In this document: one piece after another, positions 54,950-63,158 of the stretch
Layout: the number at the start of each line of letters is the position of its first letter
How positions within the stretch are numbered: the stretch's first letter is position 1
Assembly (NCBI RefSeq): GCF_963675635.1
Contig: NZ_OY776488.1
Span: 2,624,001 to 2,688,000 of the forward strand
From: an uncultured Pseudodesulfovibrio sp.
Lineage (GTDB): Bacteria; Desulfobacterota; Desulfovibrionia; Desulfovibrionales; Desulfovibrionaceae
Direction: 5' to 3'
Length of the DNA stretch: 64,000 nucleotides
Position numbers and translations under genes: made by a program
Notes under the pieces: generated by a model
Databases searched by the model: none
Told to the model about the DNA's origin: nothing
The model's input: the letters and a program-made list of their open reading frames with translations, nothing else

Positions 54950-55823
54950 GGTCGTCATCATCAGCGGCAAGGGTGGCGCAGGAAAAACCTCTATCGCCGG
55001 AGCCTTCTCACACCTCGCGGACAAGGCCATCCTGTGCGACCTGGACGTGGACGCACCGGACCTGCACCTGCTCCTTGACCCTGAACATGAAAGCGAAGAA
55101 TCCTTCATGTCCGGCAACGAAGCAGTCATAGACAATGAGCTGTGCGCCGGCTGCGGCCAATGCGCCGAACTTTGCCGATTCAACGCCGTCACCCAGAGGG
55201 ACGGGCTTTTCACGGTAAATCCGATGTTGTGCGAAGGGTGCAAGGTCTGTGTGACACTGTGTCCGACCGAGGCCATTGATTTCCCGGTCAAGCACTGCGG
55301 ACAGTGGTACGTGTCGAAAACCCGTTTCGGACAGATGGTTCATGCCCAGCTCTTTCCCGGAGAGGAAAACTCCGGCCGACTCGTCACCCTGCTCAAGCAG
55401 AAGGCTCGGGTCATGGCGGAAGAACAGGGACTGGAAATGGTGTTGTGCGACGGCGCACCCGGCATCGGCTGCCCTGTCATCAGCTCCATGGCCGGAACCG
55501 ATCTGGCTGTGGCGGTCACCGAACCCACTCTCTCCGGCCTGCACGACCTCAAGCGTGTGGCTGAACTGTGTGACGGATTCCGCACCAAGGTCGCTGTCCT
55601 TATCAACAAATGGGACATCAACCCGGAACTCTCCGACCAGATCGAGGCTCATTGCAAAGAAAAAGGGTACACCGTTGTCGGACGATTTCCACATGACAAA
55701 AAGGTGGTAGACGCCATGCTGAACCGCCAGGTCATTACGGAATACGAAAACGAAGAACTTTCCCAAATACTCAAGCAGGCGTGGTCGGACATCCTGACCA
55801 TGCTCAACGACATAAAAAAGTAA
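54942..55823 (+). CDS. MinD-family ATPase with two [4Fe-4S] clusters (ORP operon, second)
   Basis: A 293-residue paralogue of the preceding gene. Walker A is ISGKGGAGKTSIAGAF, then CDLDVDAPDLHLLL; the ferredoxin insert has CAGCGQCAELCRFNAV and CEGCKVCVTLCPTEA; later LCDGAPGIGCPVISSMAG and EPTLSGLHDLKRVAE. The ATG at 54942 overlaps the preceding gene by 8 bases and has AAGGAGG upstream; the long frame to 54606 is not a start. The two ATPases likely act as a heterodimer that couples ATP hydrolysis to metal-cluster or protein positioning. Confidence 0.91.
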   Translation: MHEVVIISGKGGAGKTSIAGAFSHLADKAILCDLDVDAPDLHLLLDPEHESEESFMSGNEAVIDNELCAGCGQCAELCRFNAVTQRDGLFTVNPMLCEGCKVCVTLCPTEAIDFPVKHCGQWYVSKTRFGQMVHAQLFPGEENSGRLVTLLKQKARVMAEEQGLEMVLCDGAPGIGCPVISSMAGTDLAVAVTEPTLSGLHDLKRVAELCDGFRTKVAVLINKWDINPELSDQIEAHCKEKGYTVVGRFPHDKKVVDAMLNRQVITEYENEELSQILKQAWSDILTMLNDIKK

Positions 55824-55849
55824 CCAAACCTTCAGAAGGAGATAGGAAT

Positions 55850-56227
55850 ATGGAAACTCTCGTAGCTGTTCCCACTGCTGCCCCCGGTGGCATGGACGCC
55901 GCTGTTGATGCACACTTCGGTCATTGCGGTATGTATACCCTTGTGACTGTCGCCGACGGCGAAATAAAAGATGTGCAAGTCGTGCCGAGCTGCCCTCATG
56001 AACAAGGCGGCTGCATGGCTCCGGTTCAATATCTGGCCGACCAGAACGTCAAGGCCCTGATTTCCGGCGGTATGGGCATGCGTCCGCTCATGGGATTCAA
56101 TCAGGTCGGAATTCAGGTTTTCCACGGCAGCGGTGCACCCACTGTCAAAACGGCAATCGAAGCCTTTCTGCACGACAGCCTGCCGGTTTTCACAGCCGAA
56201 CAGACTTGCGGCGGCGGAAGGGGCTAG
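55850..56227 (+). CDS. ORP/NifX-type metal-cluster-binding protein
   Basis: A 125-residue protein of the dinitrogenase iron-molybdenum cofactor family. METLVAVPTAAPGGMDAAVD opens the fold; HFGHCGMYTLVTV, PSCPHEQGGCMAPVQ and LISGGMGMRPLMGF carry the Cys/His/Met residues that could hold a Mo-Cu or Fe-S cluster, and a Cys-Gly tail (TCGGGRG) closes it. AAGGAG precedes the ATG at 55850. It is nearly the same length as the ORP domain of the fusion gene (from residue ~210), so the operon codes for two ORP-type units. Confidence 0.9.
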   Translation: METLVAVPTAAPGGMDAAVDAHFGHCGMYTLVTVADGEIKDVQVVPSCPHEQGGCMAPVQYLADQNVKALISGGMGMRPLMGFNQVGIQVFHGSGAPTVKTAIEAFLHDSLPVFTAEQTCGGGRG

Positions 56228-56229
56228 CC

Positions 56230-56589
56230 ATGTCCATCGTCTTTGCAACAACCCGTGGAGCGTCCCTGGGCGAGTTCATAGACTCACTGGCTGATTCCAG
56301 CGGCCTGAACATCGACGTGGTCCCCACCGGCTCGGCTGCTCTCGAAGCAGTCAAGGCGGGAGCCGTCAAGTTGGTGGTTATTGACGAAGGCTTGTCCGAC
56401 TTCGACTCTCTGGGGCTGGCCCTGGAGATCATTAAGGTTAATGCCATGGTCAACACGGCCACCGTCACCTCCCTGTCTGCCAAGGACTTCCACGACAAAA
56501 GCGAAGGTCTCGGCGTTCTCAAGGGGTTGCCCGTCAATCCCGGCAAGGATGACGGTGTAGAGCTGGCTGATATTCTAAGCAGAATGTAA
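56230..56589 (+). CDS. Degenerate receiver-like protein, last gene of the ORP operon
   Basis: A 119-residue protein with alternating strands and helices: MSIVFATTRGASLGEFID, then LVVIDEGLSDFDSLGLALEI, TATVTSLSAKDFHDKSEG and GLPVNPGKDDGVELADIL. The Asp in VVIDEG sits where the phospho-acceptor Asp of a response-regulator receiver would, but the N-terminal acidic pair and the C-terminal Lys are missing, so phosphorylation is doubtful. The ATG at 56230 is two bases after the preceding stop. Role unknown; possibly a protein-protein partner of the ATPases. Confidence 0.7.
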   Translation: MSIVFATTRGASLGEFIDSLADSSGLNIDVVPTGSAALEAVKAGAVKLVVIDEGLSDFDSLGLALEIIKVNAMVNTATVTSLSAKDFHDKSEGLGVLKGLPVNPGKDDGVELADILSRM

Positions 56590-56597
56590 CTAAAACA

Positions 56598-56659
56598 TTC
56601 CATCCCAAATAGAAAGAGGGAGTGTCATCAGGCACTTCCTCTTTCTATTTGGGATGGAA
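56598..56659 (+). terminator. Very long hairpin closing the ORP operon
   Basis: Arms of 22 perfectly matched bases (outer TTCCATCCC/GGGATGGAA) continue through one G-T pair and four more pairs around an 8-base loop, a stem of about 27 bp. No T run follows the 3' arm. Confidence 0.75.
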
Positions 56660-56699
56660 CGTTGCCAACTGGTGCCAACCTCAGGTATTGTTTTCTGCA

Positions 56700-57617
56700 A
56701 TGCAATCTCTTCAAAATACAACACCCACTGCCATCACGCGCAGGATAGGCATAGCCCTGACCATATTCATGGCTGCTCTTCTCATGTCCACAGCCCCAGG
56801 CTTCGCCGCTCCGAAGCGATCCGCTGACTGGTACATCAAACATGGTGTGAGCATTGCCAGTCCGACAAACTCTGCGCCGATTTCCTTTCTGGGGATGAAC
56901 GGACAACCCAAAGGGGTTCTTATTGATGTATGGGTAAAATGGTCAGAAAAAACAGGAATTCCAGTACGATTCCGTTTTGAGAGGTGGGCCAAGACCCTTG
57001 AGCTAGTCGCCAACGGTGAATGTGATTTTCACGGAGGCCTGTTTATAAACGATGAACGGATCACATATCTCGATTTCAGCACCCCCCTGCACGAGCTTGA
57101 ATCCGCCCTGATCGTGAGCAGAAAAAACGACACCGACGTACAAACCATATACAACAACTACACCATCGGCGTGTTGGACAAAGGGCACACAGAGTATTTC
57201 CTTCGTACAAACAAAAAGAATCTGAAAATCATCAAATTCCCGACAGACGGAGATGTTGCTCAGGCTCTGTTCCTTGGACAGATCCAGGCCGCAGCAGGCG
57301 ATCATCCTATTCTGGGATATGAAATCGGCAAAAAGGGAAAAGGTCACGAACTCGTGGTCAAAGAGATACTCTTCAAGCATTCCCTCCACGCAGCGGTTGC
57401 CAAGGGAAACTCTACGTTACTGGCATTAATTGACGAGGGTCTGTCGAATATTACTCCCGCCGAATATAAGAATATCACCAACCACTGGTTTGTTTTCCAT
57501 GCAGAAAATATCGACTGGTTTCAATACGGTTTTATCGCGGTCACCATCTTATTCATCGCTACCATGATCGCTATCTTCATCGGTCGCAGCAAGGCAGGAC
57601 TGTATTCCGAAGAGTGA
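56700..57617 (+). CDS. Solute-binding protein with C-terminal membrane helix
   Basis: A 305-residue protein. The N-terminus holds a long signal/anchor (RRIGIALTIFMAALLMSTAP), then a type-II binding domain (~40-270: DWYIKHGVSIASPTNSAPIS, DFHGGLFINDERITYLDFS, IGVLDKGHTEYFL). After this a second helix (FIAVTILFIATMIAIFIG) runs to a 10-residue tail. In family relatives such a helix leads into a kinase, GGDEF or PAS output; here the protein stops just after it. So it is either a truncated receptor or a genuine membrane-anchored binding protein. The ATG at 56700 has no strong ribosome binding site. Confidence 0.78.
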   Translation: MQSLQNTTPTAITRRIGIALTIFMAALLMSTAPGFAAPKRSADWYIKHGVSIASPTNSAPISFLGMNGQPKGVLIDVWVKWSEKTGIPVRFRFERWAKTLELVANGECDFHGGLFINDERITYLDFSTPLHELESALIVSRKNDTDVQTIYNNYTIGVLDKGHTEYFLRTNKKNLKIIKFPTDGDVAQALFLGQIQAAAGDHPILGYEIGKKGKGHELVVKEILFKHSLHAAVAKGNSTLLALIDEGLSNITPAEYKNITNHWFVFHAENIDWFQYGFIAVTILFIATMIAIFIGRSKAGLYSEE

Positions 57618-57626
57618 ATGAAAGAC

Positions 57627-59156
57627 TCACCCTTCCCGGTCCATACCTCGGTAATTGACGGCTTCTGCCAGATGTTCGACGCCGATATCGCCTCCCCCTG
57701 CCAAGTCTGCAATGGTGCGAGCTATGCGGAGAATACGAGTATAGGCACGGGCAGACAGCCCCAGTGACTCCACGGCCTGTTTGAGAAATGCGTGTTCGGA
57801 TTCGCCAAGAGCACAGAATTCTTCCAGAGCTGACCCATCCAGTTCGGCGTTGAGCGAAAAATGAAGCCCCTCGTATCGTTGCACCTGAAGATCACGGGCG
57901 GCAACTATATGTGCACGCATGGTGGCCGAATCCACTTCACTTCGCGCCTTTTTCAAATCCTCATAGGGAACCGCAGGCACGTCCACATGCAGATCAATAC
58001 GATCAAGAAGCGGCCCGGAAATCTTCCCGCGATATCGCTGCACAGCCAGCGGAGAACAGGTGCAGACGTGCGTATCATCTGACATATACCCGCATGGACA
58101 TGGATTCATGGCAGCCACAAGCATAACGTCAGCCGGATATTTCAATGTCATGAGCGAACGCGAAATGGATACTTCGCCGTCTTCAAGCGGCTGACGCAAA
58201 ACCTCAAGCACACTCTTCTTGAACTCCGGCATTTCATCGAGAAAAAGGACACCGCGATGGGCCAACGAAGTTTCACCCGGCTGCGGATACCGGCCCCCGC
58301 CAATAAGACCCACGTCTGAGATGGTATGGTGAGGCGTTCTGAATGGTCGAGTGACCATGAGCGCTCGATCCTTCTGGAGCAATCCGGCTACCGAATATAT
58401 CTTGGTCACCTCCAACGCTTCTTCGAAACGTAGTGGAGGCAAAACCGTGGGAATACGCTTGGCGAGCATGGTCTTTCCCGAGCCGGGAGGACCGATGAAC
58501 AGCAGGTTGTGTCCGCCTGCCGCAGCAATCTCGATGGCACGCTTGGCATGCTCCTGCCCTTTGACCTCACCAAAATCCACAAGATGCGACTGTCGCTCGT
58601 TCCACAGGGTATCGATATTCAGAACGGTCGGTTCAACAACTTCTTCATCCAGAAGCATACGCACCACCTGCCCGAGATCAGACGCACCAACGACAGGTAT
58701 ATCATTGACCACCGCACCTTCGCGCCCGTTAGTTTCCGGAACGATGATCCCCTTGCCTGCGTCCTGTCGTGCGGCAAGCGCAAGCGGCAGGACGCCGGGA
58801 ACCGACTTCAGATCGCCGGTCAGAGAAAGCTCCCCGGCCATGAACCACCCGTCGACTTTTTCGGGACTGATGACGCCCATACCCACCAGAATACCGATGG
58901 CAAGCGGCAGGTCATAAGCACTGCCGGCCTTGCGGACATCGGCAGGGGCAAGGTTCACCGTAATTCGGGCAGGTGGAATTTTGAATCCACAATTCTTGAG
59001 CGCGGAAAAGACACGCTCCTTGGACTCCTTGACCGCGCCCTCGGCAAGACCGACCATGGTAAAACAGGGCATACCTGAGCGGGAGAAATCAACTTCGAGT
59101 TCGACTTTAAAGGCATCAATGCCCATGAGGGCGGCGCAGGAGACTTTGGCGATCAT
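57627..59156 (-). CDS. comM: YifB/ComM-family Mg-chelatase-like AAA+ ATPase
   Basis: A 509-residue cytoplasmic AAA+ protein. The N-terminus (MIAKVSCAALMGIDAFKVEL) leads into a LonC-like domain; the AAA+ core has Walker A (LLFIGPPGSGKTMLAKRI, near residue 222) and Walker B (RGVLFLDEMPEFKK), then the Mg-chelatase C-terminal domain. A Cys cluster (CPCGYMSDDTHVCTC) may bind Zn. ComM in Vibrio is a hexameric helicase that drives branch migration during natural transformation. Its 5' end also occurs as two decayed copies at 60.0 and 61.7 kb. Confidence 0.93.
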   Translation of the reverse strand: MIAKVSCAALMGIDAFKVELEVDFSRSGMPCFTMVGLAEGAVKESKERVFSALKNCGFKIPPARITVNLAPADVRKAGSAYDLPLAIGILVGMGVISPEKVDGWFMAGELSLTGDLKSVPGVLPLALAARQDAGKGIIVPETNGREGAVVNDIPVVGASDLGQVVRMLLDEEVVEPTVLNIDTLWNERQSHLVDFGEVKGQEHAKRAIEIAAAGGHNLLFIGPPGSGKTMLAKRIPTVLPPLRFEEALEVTKIYSVAGLLQKDRALMVTRPFRTPHHTISDVGLIGGGRYPQPGETSLAHRGVLFLDEMPEFKKSVLEVLRQPLEDGEVSISRSLMTLKYPADVMLVAAMNPCPCGYMSDDTHVCTCSPLAVQRYRGKISGPLLDRIDLHVDVPAVPYEDLKKARSEVDSATMRAHIVAARDLQVQRYEGLHFSLNAELDGSALEEFCALGESEHAFLKQAVESLGLSARAYTRILRIARTIADLAGGGDIGVEHLAEAVNYRGMDREG

Positions 59157-59269
59157 GTTTACCTCTATCTGATTGTTTCACAGACATATTCAAAGAAGCG
59201 ACGCATATCAACATACCTATGTAGAATAGTTTTATTGTGCTTTATGCGAGAATTGGCTAGTGTCGGTAA

Positions 59270-60001
59270 ATGAAAAAAGGCTTACAAATCTTCATCATAG
59301 CATGGCTATTTTCCGTATCGACTGCAGTATGGGCGCAACAAGCGGAATACACCATAAGCCTCCCTTGCCTGGAACAGCAGGGGTGCACATCTTCCGAGAT
59401 AGAAGCTTTTTTCATCGAGGCATATGGCAGAATAGGCATAGTACCAACATTTTCATACATGCCCCGACTGCGGGAACTCGAAGAGGCCAACAGCGGGCAC
59501 ATAGACGCATGTGCCGGACGGACTGTCGCTTCGTACCTATCATACCTGGAATTGATTCCCGTCAAAACACCTGTGGCCACAGAAACCCTTGTGGCATTCA
59601 CAATCAAGCCGGACATGCAGGTGTCCTCATGGGAGGACCTTACTCTCCTCAGGGTTGGGGTTGTACGAGGCGCGAACCTTCCAGTAACCATATGTAAAAC
59701 AAAGGGAATTGATACATACGAAGCAAACAATCTCGAACAGTTGTTCCATTTGCTTGCCAACTCAAGGCTGGATGCAGTGGTTCATCATCTTCAGGTTGGA
59801 CTGAATACAGCGGATTCACTTGGAATTTCAGTTCAAATGTCACACGTGCTTCATAAGGAGATGGTTTATCATGTCCTCAATCGCAAACATGCATCCCTCG
59901 CACCGAAGCTAGCCAAAGTCTTTATGGATATGCTTGATGAAGGAACAAGCACCCGCATCCTCGGCAAGTGGGCGGGTATGTTGCCAGACCCCATCGAATA
60001 A
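59270..60001 (+). CDS. Solute-binding protein (SBP_bac_3-type)
   Basis: A 243-residue exported protein with a clear signal peptide (MKKGLQIFIIAWLFSVSTAV, cleavage near VWAQ) and type-II binding-fold blocks: EIEAFFIEAYGRIGIVPTFS, RTVASYLSYLELIPVKTPVA, LLRVGVVRGANLPVTICKTK and SRLDAVVHHLQVGLNTA. Diverges from comM with 113 bases between the start codons. No transport genes are near. It resembles the frameshifted gene at 60930, which suggests both came from a duplication. Confidence 0.85.
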   Translation: MKKGLQIFIIAWLFSVSTAVWAQQAEYTISLPCLEQQGCTSSEIEAFFIEAYGRIGIVPTFSYMPRLRELEEANSGHIDACAGRTVASYLSYLELIPVKTPVATETLVAFTIKPDMQVSSWEDLTLLRVGVVRGANLPVTICKTKGIDTYEANNLEQLFHLLANSRLDAVVHHLQVGLNTADSLGISVQMSHVLHKEMVYHVLNRKHASLAPKLAKVFMDMLDEGTSTRILGKWAGMLPDPIE

Positions 60002-60035
60002 ACGGAAACGAACTGTTCTCCTCAAGTGCTTTTCG

Positions 60036-60151
60036 GGGATTGAAATATCACCATAATAAAGCAGGCCATACCGGAACGGGAAAATCAACTTCGAGTGCAA
60101 CGTTGAAGGCATCAACGTCCATGAGGACGCGCAGAAACCAGTGGCGAGCAT
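60036..60151 (-). pseudogene. Decayed copy of the comM 5' end (copy 2)
   Basis: Read on the minus strand from CAT 60149-60151, about 115 bases align with the first ~38 codons of comM: ATGCTCGCC..TTCTGCGCG, then GACGTTGATGCCTTCAACGT, CTCGAAGTTGATTTTCCCG and GGTATGGCCTGCTTTATTAT. Small indels break the frame. Beyond the match it shares GGTGATATTTCAATC with copy 3 rather than with comM. Confidence 0.75.
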
Positions 60152-60294
60152 TGGAATCCTAACAACCACGACAAATCGACAACACGATATAGGTTCAACC
60201 AAAAGACATCAAGCACAACTCTCGATCAGGAAGACATGAACTTCGCGGCGTCTTTTGGATACATTATTTTGACACAATCAAGCATGGATTTTGA

Positions 60295-60723
60295 ATGATA
60301 CGAGGATATAAAGACAGTGATGTTGAAGCCGTTTTGAACATATGGCTTCAAGCATCCATAAAGGCACACGATTTTGTTGATCGGTATTTTTGGGAATCCG
60401 AACAAGAGAACATGCGCAACGTATATATCCCTGCCTCTGAAAATTACGTCTATGAACTGAACGCACGAGTCATCGGCTTCTACTCACTGCATGACGATAC
60501 GCTGGCCGCACTCTTTGTTTCACCCGAACATCAGGGACAGGGGATAGGCACTGCTCTTATCAAGCATGCAAAAACCAAAAGAACGCAGCTTGGTTTAAGC
60601 GTCTACAAAGAAAATCAGGCCAGCTATGGTTTTTACCTGTCTCAAGGGTTTTCCGTTGTGAGCGAACAGGTCGACCAGCATACCGGACATCCCGAGTATT
60701 CAATGAGCTTGAAAACAAAGTAG
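60295..60723 (+). CDS. GNAT-family N-acetyltransferase
   Basis: A 142-residue cytoplasmic acetyltransferase. The acetyl-CoA loop is LFVSPEHQGQGIGTALIKHA (Q-x-x-G-x-G/A motif), preceded by VIGFYSLHDDTLAAL and followed by VYKENQASYGFYLSQGFSVV, the conserved YGFYLSQGF helix-strand of small-molecule or protein GNATs. The start at 60295 begins MIRGYKDSDVEAVLNIWL. The substrate is not predictable. It lies between two pieces of the comM-related repeats, so it may have arrived with the duplication. Confidence 0.87.
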   Translation: MIRGYKDSDVEAVLNIWLQASIKAHDFVDRYFWESEQENMRNVYIPASENYVYELNARVIGFYSLHDDTLAALFVSPEHQGQGIGTALIKHAKTKRTQLGLSVYKENQASYGFYLSQGFSVVSEQVDQHTGHPEYSMSLKTK

Positions 60724-60929
60724 CCTTTCGACCAACCAACGCACCCATTTCGTGAAGACGTTGCGGCGCAGGGAACTGTGGCTATCATGAAAGACACCAT
60801 CCATTTGCCATGTGTGTTCGCAGGGAGAAATACTATTCTCAAAAGCCGGGCGGCAACGAGCCGTGAACGCACAGTTCAATAATAATGGCCCTAAATTCCG
60901 GCAAAGAGTATTCATTATTTGAGGCTACC

Positions 60930-61632
60930 ATGGACAAAATCAATCTTTTCCGCTTTTTTATCGCCCTGGCTATTATGCCATTTATCCTATTTTTTGAGGC
61001 TCTAGCGAGCAGTCACGAAGCACCAACTGCGTTGCCTGTTGTGATTATGACGCATATGAAACCGCCCACCCATGCCACTGGGTGCTGGCTGAATTCCATA
61101 TACAAAGAAGCCTTCCAAAGACTTGGCTACTTAATGCAATACAAGCACGTTCCCGCAGCACAGGCCGCTGCCATGACGGACCATTCTGAAAGCGATGGTG
61201 AGTTGGGAAGAACTGAATACTACGGCCAATCCCACCCGAATGTGGTTCGCGTCGACGAGCCGCACCTCACAGTAAATTTCTGTGTCTATACGAGAAAAAA
61301 GCCGACGCAGAAGCTGGATTGGCAAACCCTTAAAGAAACAGATGGGATTATAGGACATGGACGCGGCATAGAAAAAATTGCTTTGGAGCTTAACTCTCTG
61401 AAGTAGATTAGCATATTTCATCGGACCGGAAATAAGCGTTGATTTCAGTATGCATGTAGAACAACTAACACAAAAAGTTCACAAGGCTGGAGTATTGGAA
61501 TCCCATAGTGCACACGCCTATCTCAATGTCCGCCACAAAGAGCTTGCCATTAAACTGGCACGCACCCTCAAAGAGATGAAAACCGAAGGACTTCTGGAAT
61601 TGAATGCAGTGCAATGTGGACTGGTGTACTGA
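60930..61632 (+). pseudogene. Frameshifted solute-binding protein gene
   Basis: A signal peptide (DKINLFRFFIALAIMPFILF) and the binding-fold N-terminal half (YKEAFQRLGYLMQYKHVPA, SDGELGRTEYYGQSHPN) are read from ATG 60930 to a TAG at 61404. The continuation lies in the +1 frame from about 61408 (LAYFIGPEISVDFSMHVEQL; NVRHKELAIKLARTLKEMKT) to the stop at 61630. A single shift near 61395-61407 therefore splits the gene. It resembles the gene at 59270. GAGG precedes the ATG. Confidence 0.8.
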
Positions 61633-61680
61633 GAGTGACCTCTCCCTCTCATCATTCTTACACCATGAAACAATTTGACT

Positions 61681-61801
61681 TCTGGCATTGAAACATCACC
61701 ACGATACAACACCCCATTCCCGAGCGGGAATAATCAACTTCAAGCGTATCTTTCATGATATATATGCCCGTCAGGATGACGCATGAAACATTCGCGACCA
61801 T
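61681..61801 (-). pseudogene. Decayed copy of the comM 5' end (copy 3)
   Basis: From CAT 61799-61801 on the minus strand, about 41 codons stay in frame: MVANVSCVILTGIYIM then DTLEVDYSRSGMGCC, matching comM MIAKVSCAALMGIDAF and LEVDFSRSGMPCFT. Afterwards it matches copy 2 rather than comM. It lies after the frameshifted binding-protein gene. Confidence 0.78.
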
Positions 61802-61872
61802 TGATAAATGGGAGGGAAAGGACGTCCCACTGTAAGACACATAGCATAGATAAATTTGAAATAATTTAATTT

Positions 61873-62850
61873 TTATACAACTTCGACAGGTAGTTGTACG
61901 ACAAACGTTGACCCACTCCCGACAGTGCTTTCGACGGAAATAGCCCCTTCAAGACTCTGCACGAACTCCTTAACTACAGACAGACCAAGCCCGAATCCCT
62001 TGATGCTACGAAGCGAATTATCCTCTTCGGCACGCTCATATGGCTTGAAAATGACATCTATTTTGTCCTCGGGGATTCCGCGTCCGGAATCGACAATTCG
62101 AATGACAAGAGACGGCTGTGGATCAGTGATATAGGAGCAATGTATGGCAACGAACCCATTGTCAGTATATTTGATGGCATTACCCACAAGGTTGAGACAA
62201 ATCAAACGCAACCATCCCATGTGACCGACAACGTATTCCGGCACCCCATCATCAACCGTTACCGTCATGTTGAGGCCTTTCTCTTTCGCAGTCTGTCCAG
62301 TAATCTGCTCGACGGATTCAAGCGTCTCCCGAACATTGAACGAAGCTTTCTTCACTTTTTCAGCTTTATGCGAGAGCTGTGAAAAAAGCAGGACATCCTC
62401 AATAAGCATGTTCAATACAAAGGTTCTCTCCAGAGCGATACGGATGTAATCCCGAGACTCATCTTCATTCTCGGCCATTGCCAGAAGGTGAAGTGCGTTG
62501 ACAACTGCAACCAGAGGGCTCTTGAGCTCATGACAGGCCATGGATAGGAACTTTTCTCTGGATTCGGAAAGTGCCACTATCCGAAGAGACGCTTCACGAA
62601 TTTCTTCATTCAAACTCAGTATCTCTTTGTTTCTACGACTGACATCACGACTTCGCCTGACAGCATAGATGACGAGGCAAACGAGAATCATGGGCAAAAG
62701 CAGGACCAATTCGTCCAGATTGAACTCCTCATGACTTCGGCTGAACTGGTAGAACAGTTCAACCGCATCAATTGCCATGAGATAGCCAACTCCACACATC
62801 ACCGTGAGTGCATAGAGTGCCATTTCGCCAAGATAAAGTTGCCTTTTCAT
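61873..62850 (-). CDS. Membrane sensor histidine kinase
   Basis: A 325-residue kinase. Two N-terminal helices (YALTVMCGVGYLMAIDAV; LPMILVCLVIYAV) with a very short outside loop give no clear sensor domain. A coiled coil (~75-95) leads to HisKA with MACHELKSPLVAVVNALHLL (His near 107) and a HATPase domain with LICLNLVGNAIKYTDNG, IRIVDSGRGIPEDKID and GFGLGLSVV. No response regulator is adjacent. The signal may enter through the membrane or from a partner. Confidence 0.9.
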   Translation of the reverse strand: MKRQLYLGEMALYALTVMCGVGYLMAIDAVELFYQFSRSHEEFNLDELVLLLPMILVCLVIYAVRRSRDVSRRNKEILSLNEEIREASLRIVALSESREKFLSMACHELKSPLVAVVNALHLLAMAENEDESRDYIRIALERTFVLNMLIEDVLLFSQLSHKAEKVKKASFNVRETLESVEQITGQTAKEKGLNMTVTVDDGVPEYVVGHMGWLRLICLNLVGNAIKYTDNGFVAIHCSYITDPQPSLVIRIVDSGRGIPEDKIDVIFKPYERAEEDNSLRSIKGFGLGLSVVKEFVQSLEGAISVESTVGSGSTFVVQLPVEVV

Positions 62851-63098
62851 GACTTTTCACTACCAAGAAACCAATGTTTTGAATAGCTACAAGGTACAAC
62901 ACTCACGTATCGAGCGACTCATGAGAACCGGATTATCAGCTTGTTATCGGCTATTTTTACGGTATGTTAGGTGAAGTTGAGGACTGGCCCACACCATAAA
63001 AAATAATCACGGCACAATATGACACGACATTCCAGAGCAAAAAAAATAACTCCGACTTTACTCAATGGGATACGCCTCTTTGAACTCTTCCCATAAAA
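62851..63098. other. Intergenic region between the kinase and a chemoreceptor gene
   Basis: Holds the promoter of the kinase (minus strand). AT-rich, no gene or structured element recognised. Confidence 0.5.
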
Positions 63099-63132
63099 GG
63101 ACCCTGAATACCGACAACGGCATTCAGGGTCC
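63099..63132 (-). terminator. Terminator of the truncated chemoreceptor gene
   Basis: GGACCCTGAATGCCG and its partner CGGTATTCAGGGTCC (one mismatch) form a long stem followed on the minus strand by CTTTT; 27 bases past the receptor stop. Confidence 0.85.
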
Positions 63133-63158
63133 TTGATTTTTCGTGTTGAAGACTGGGG

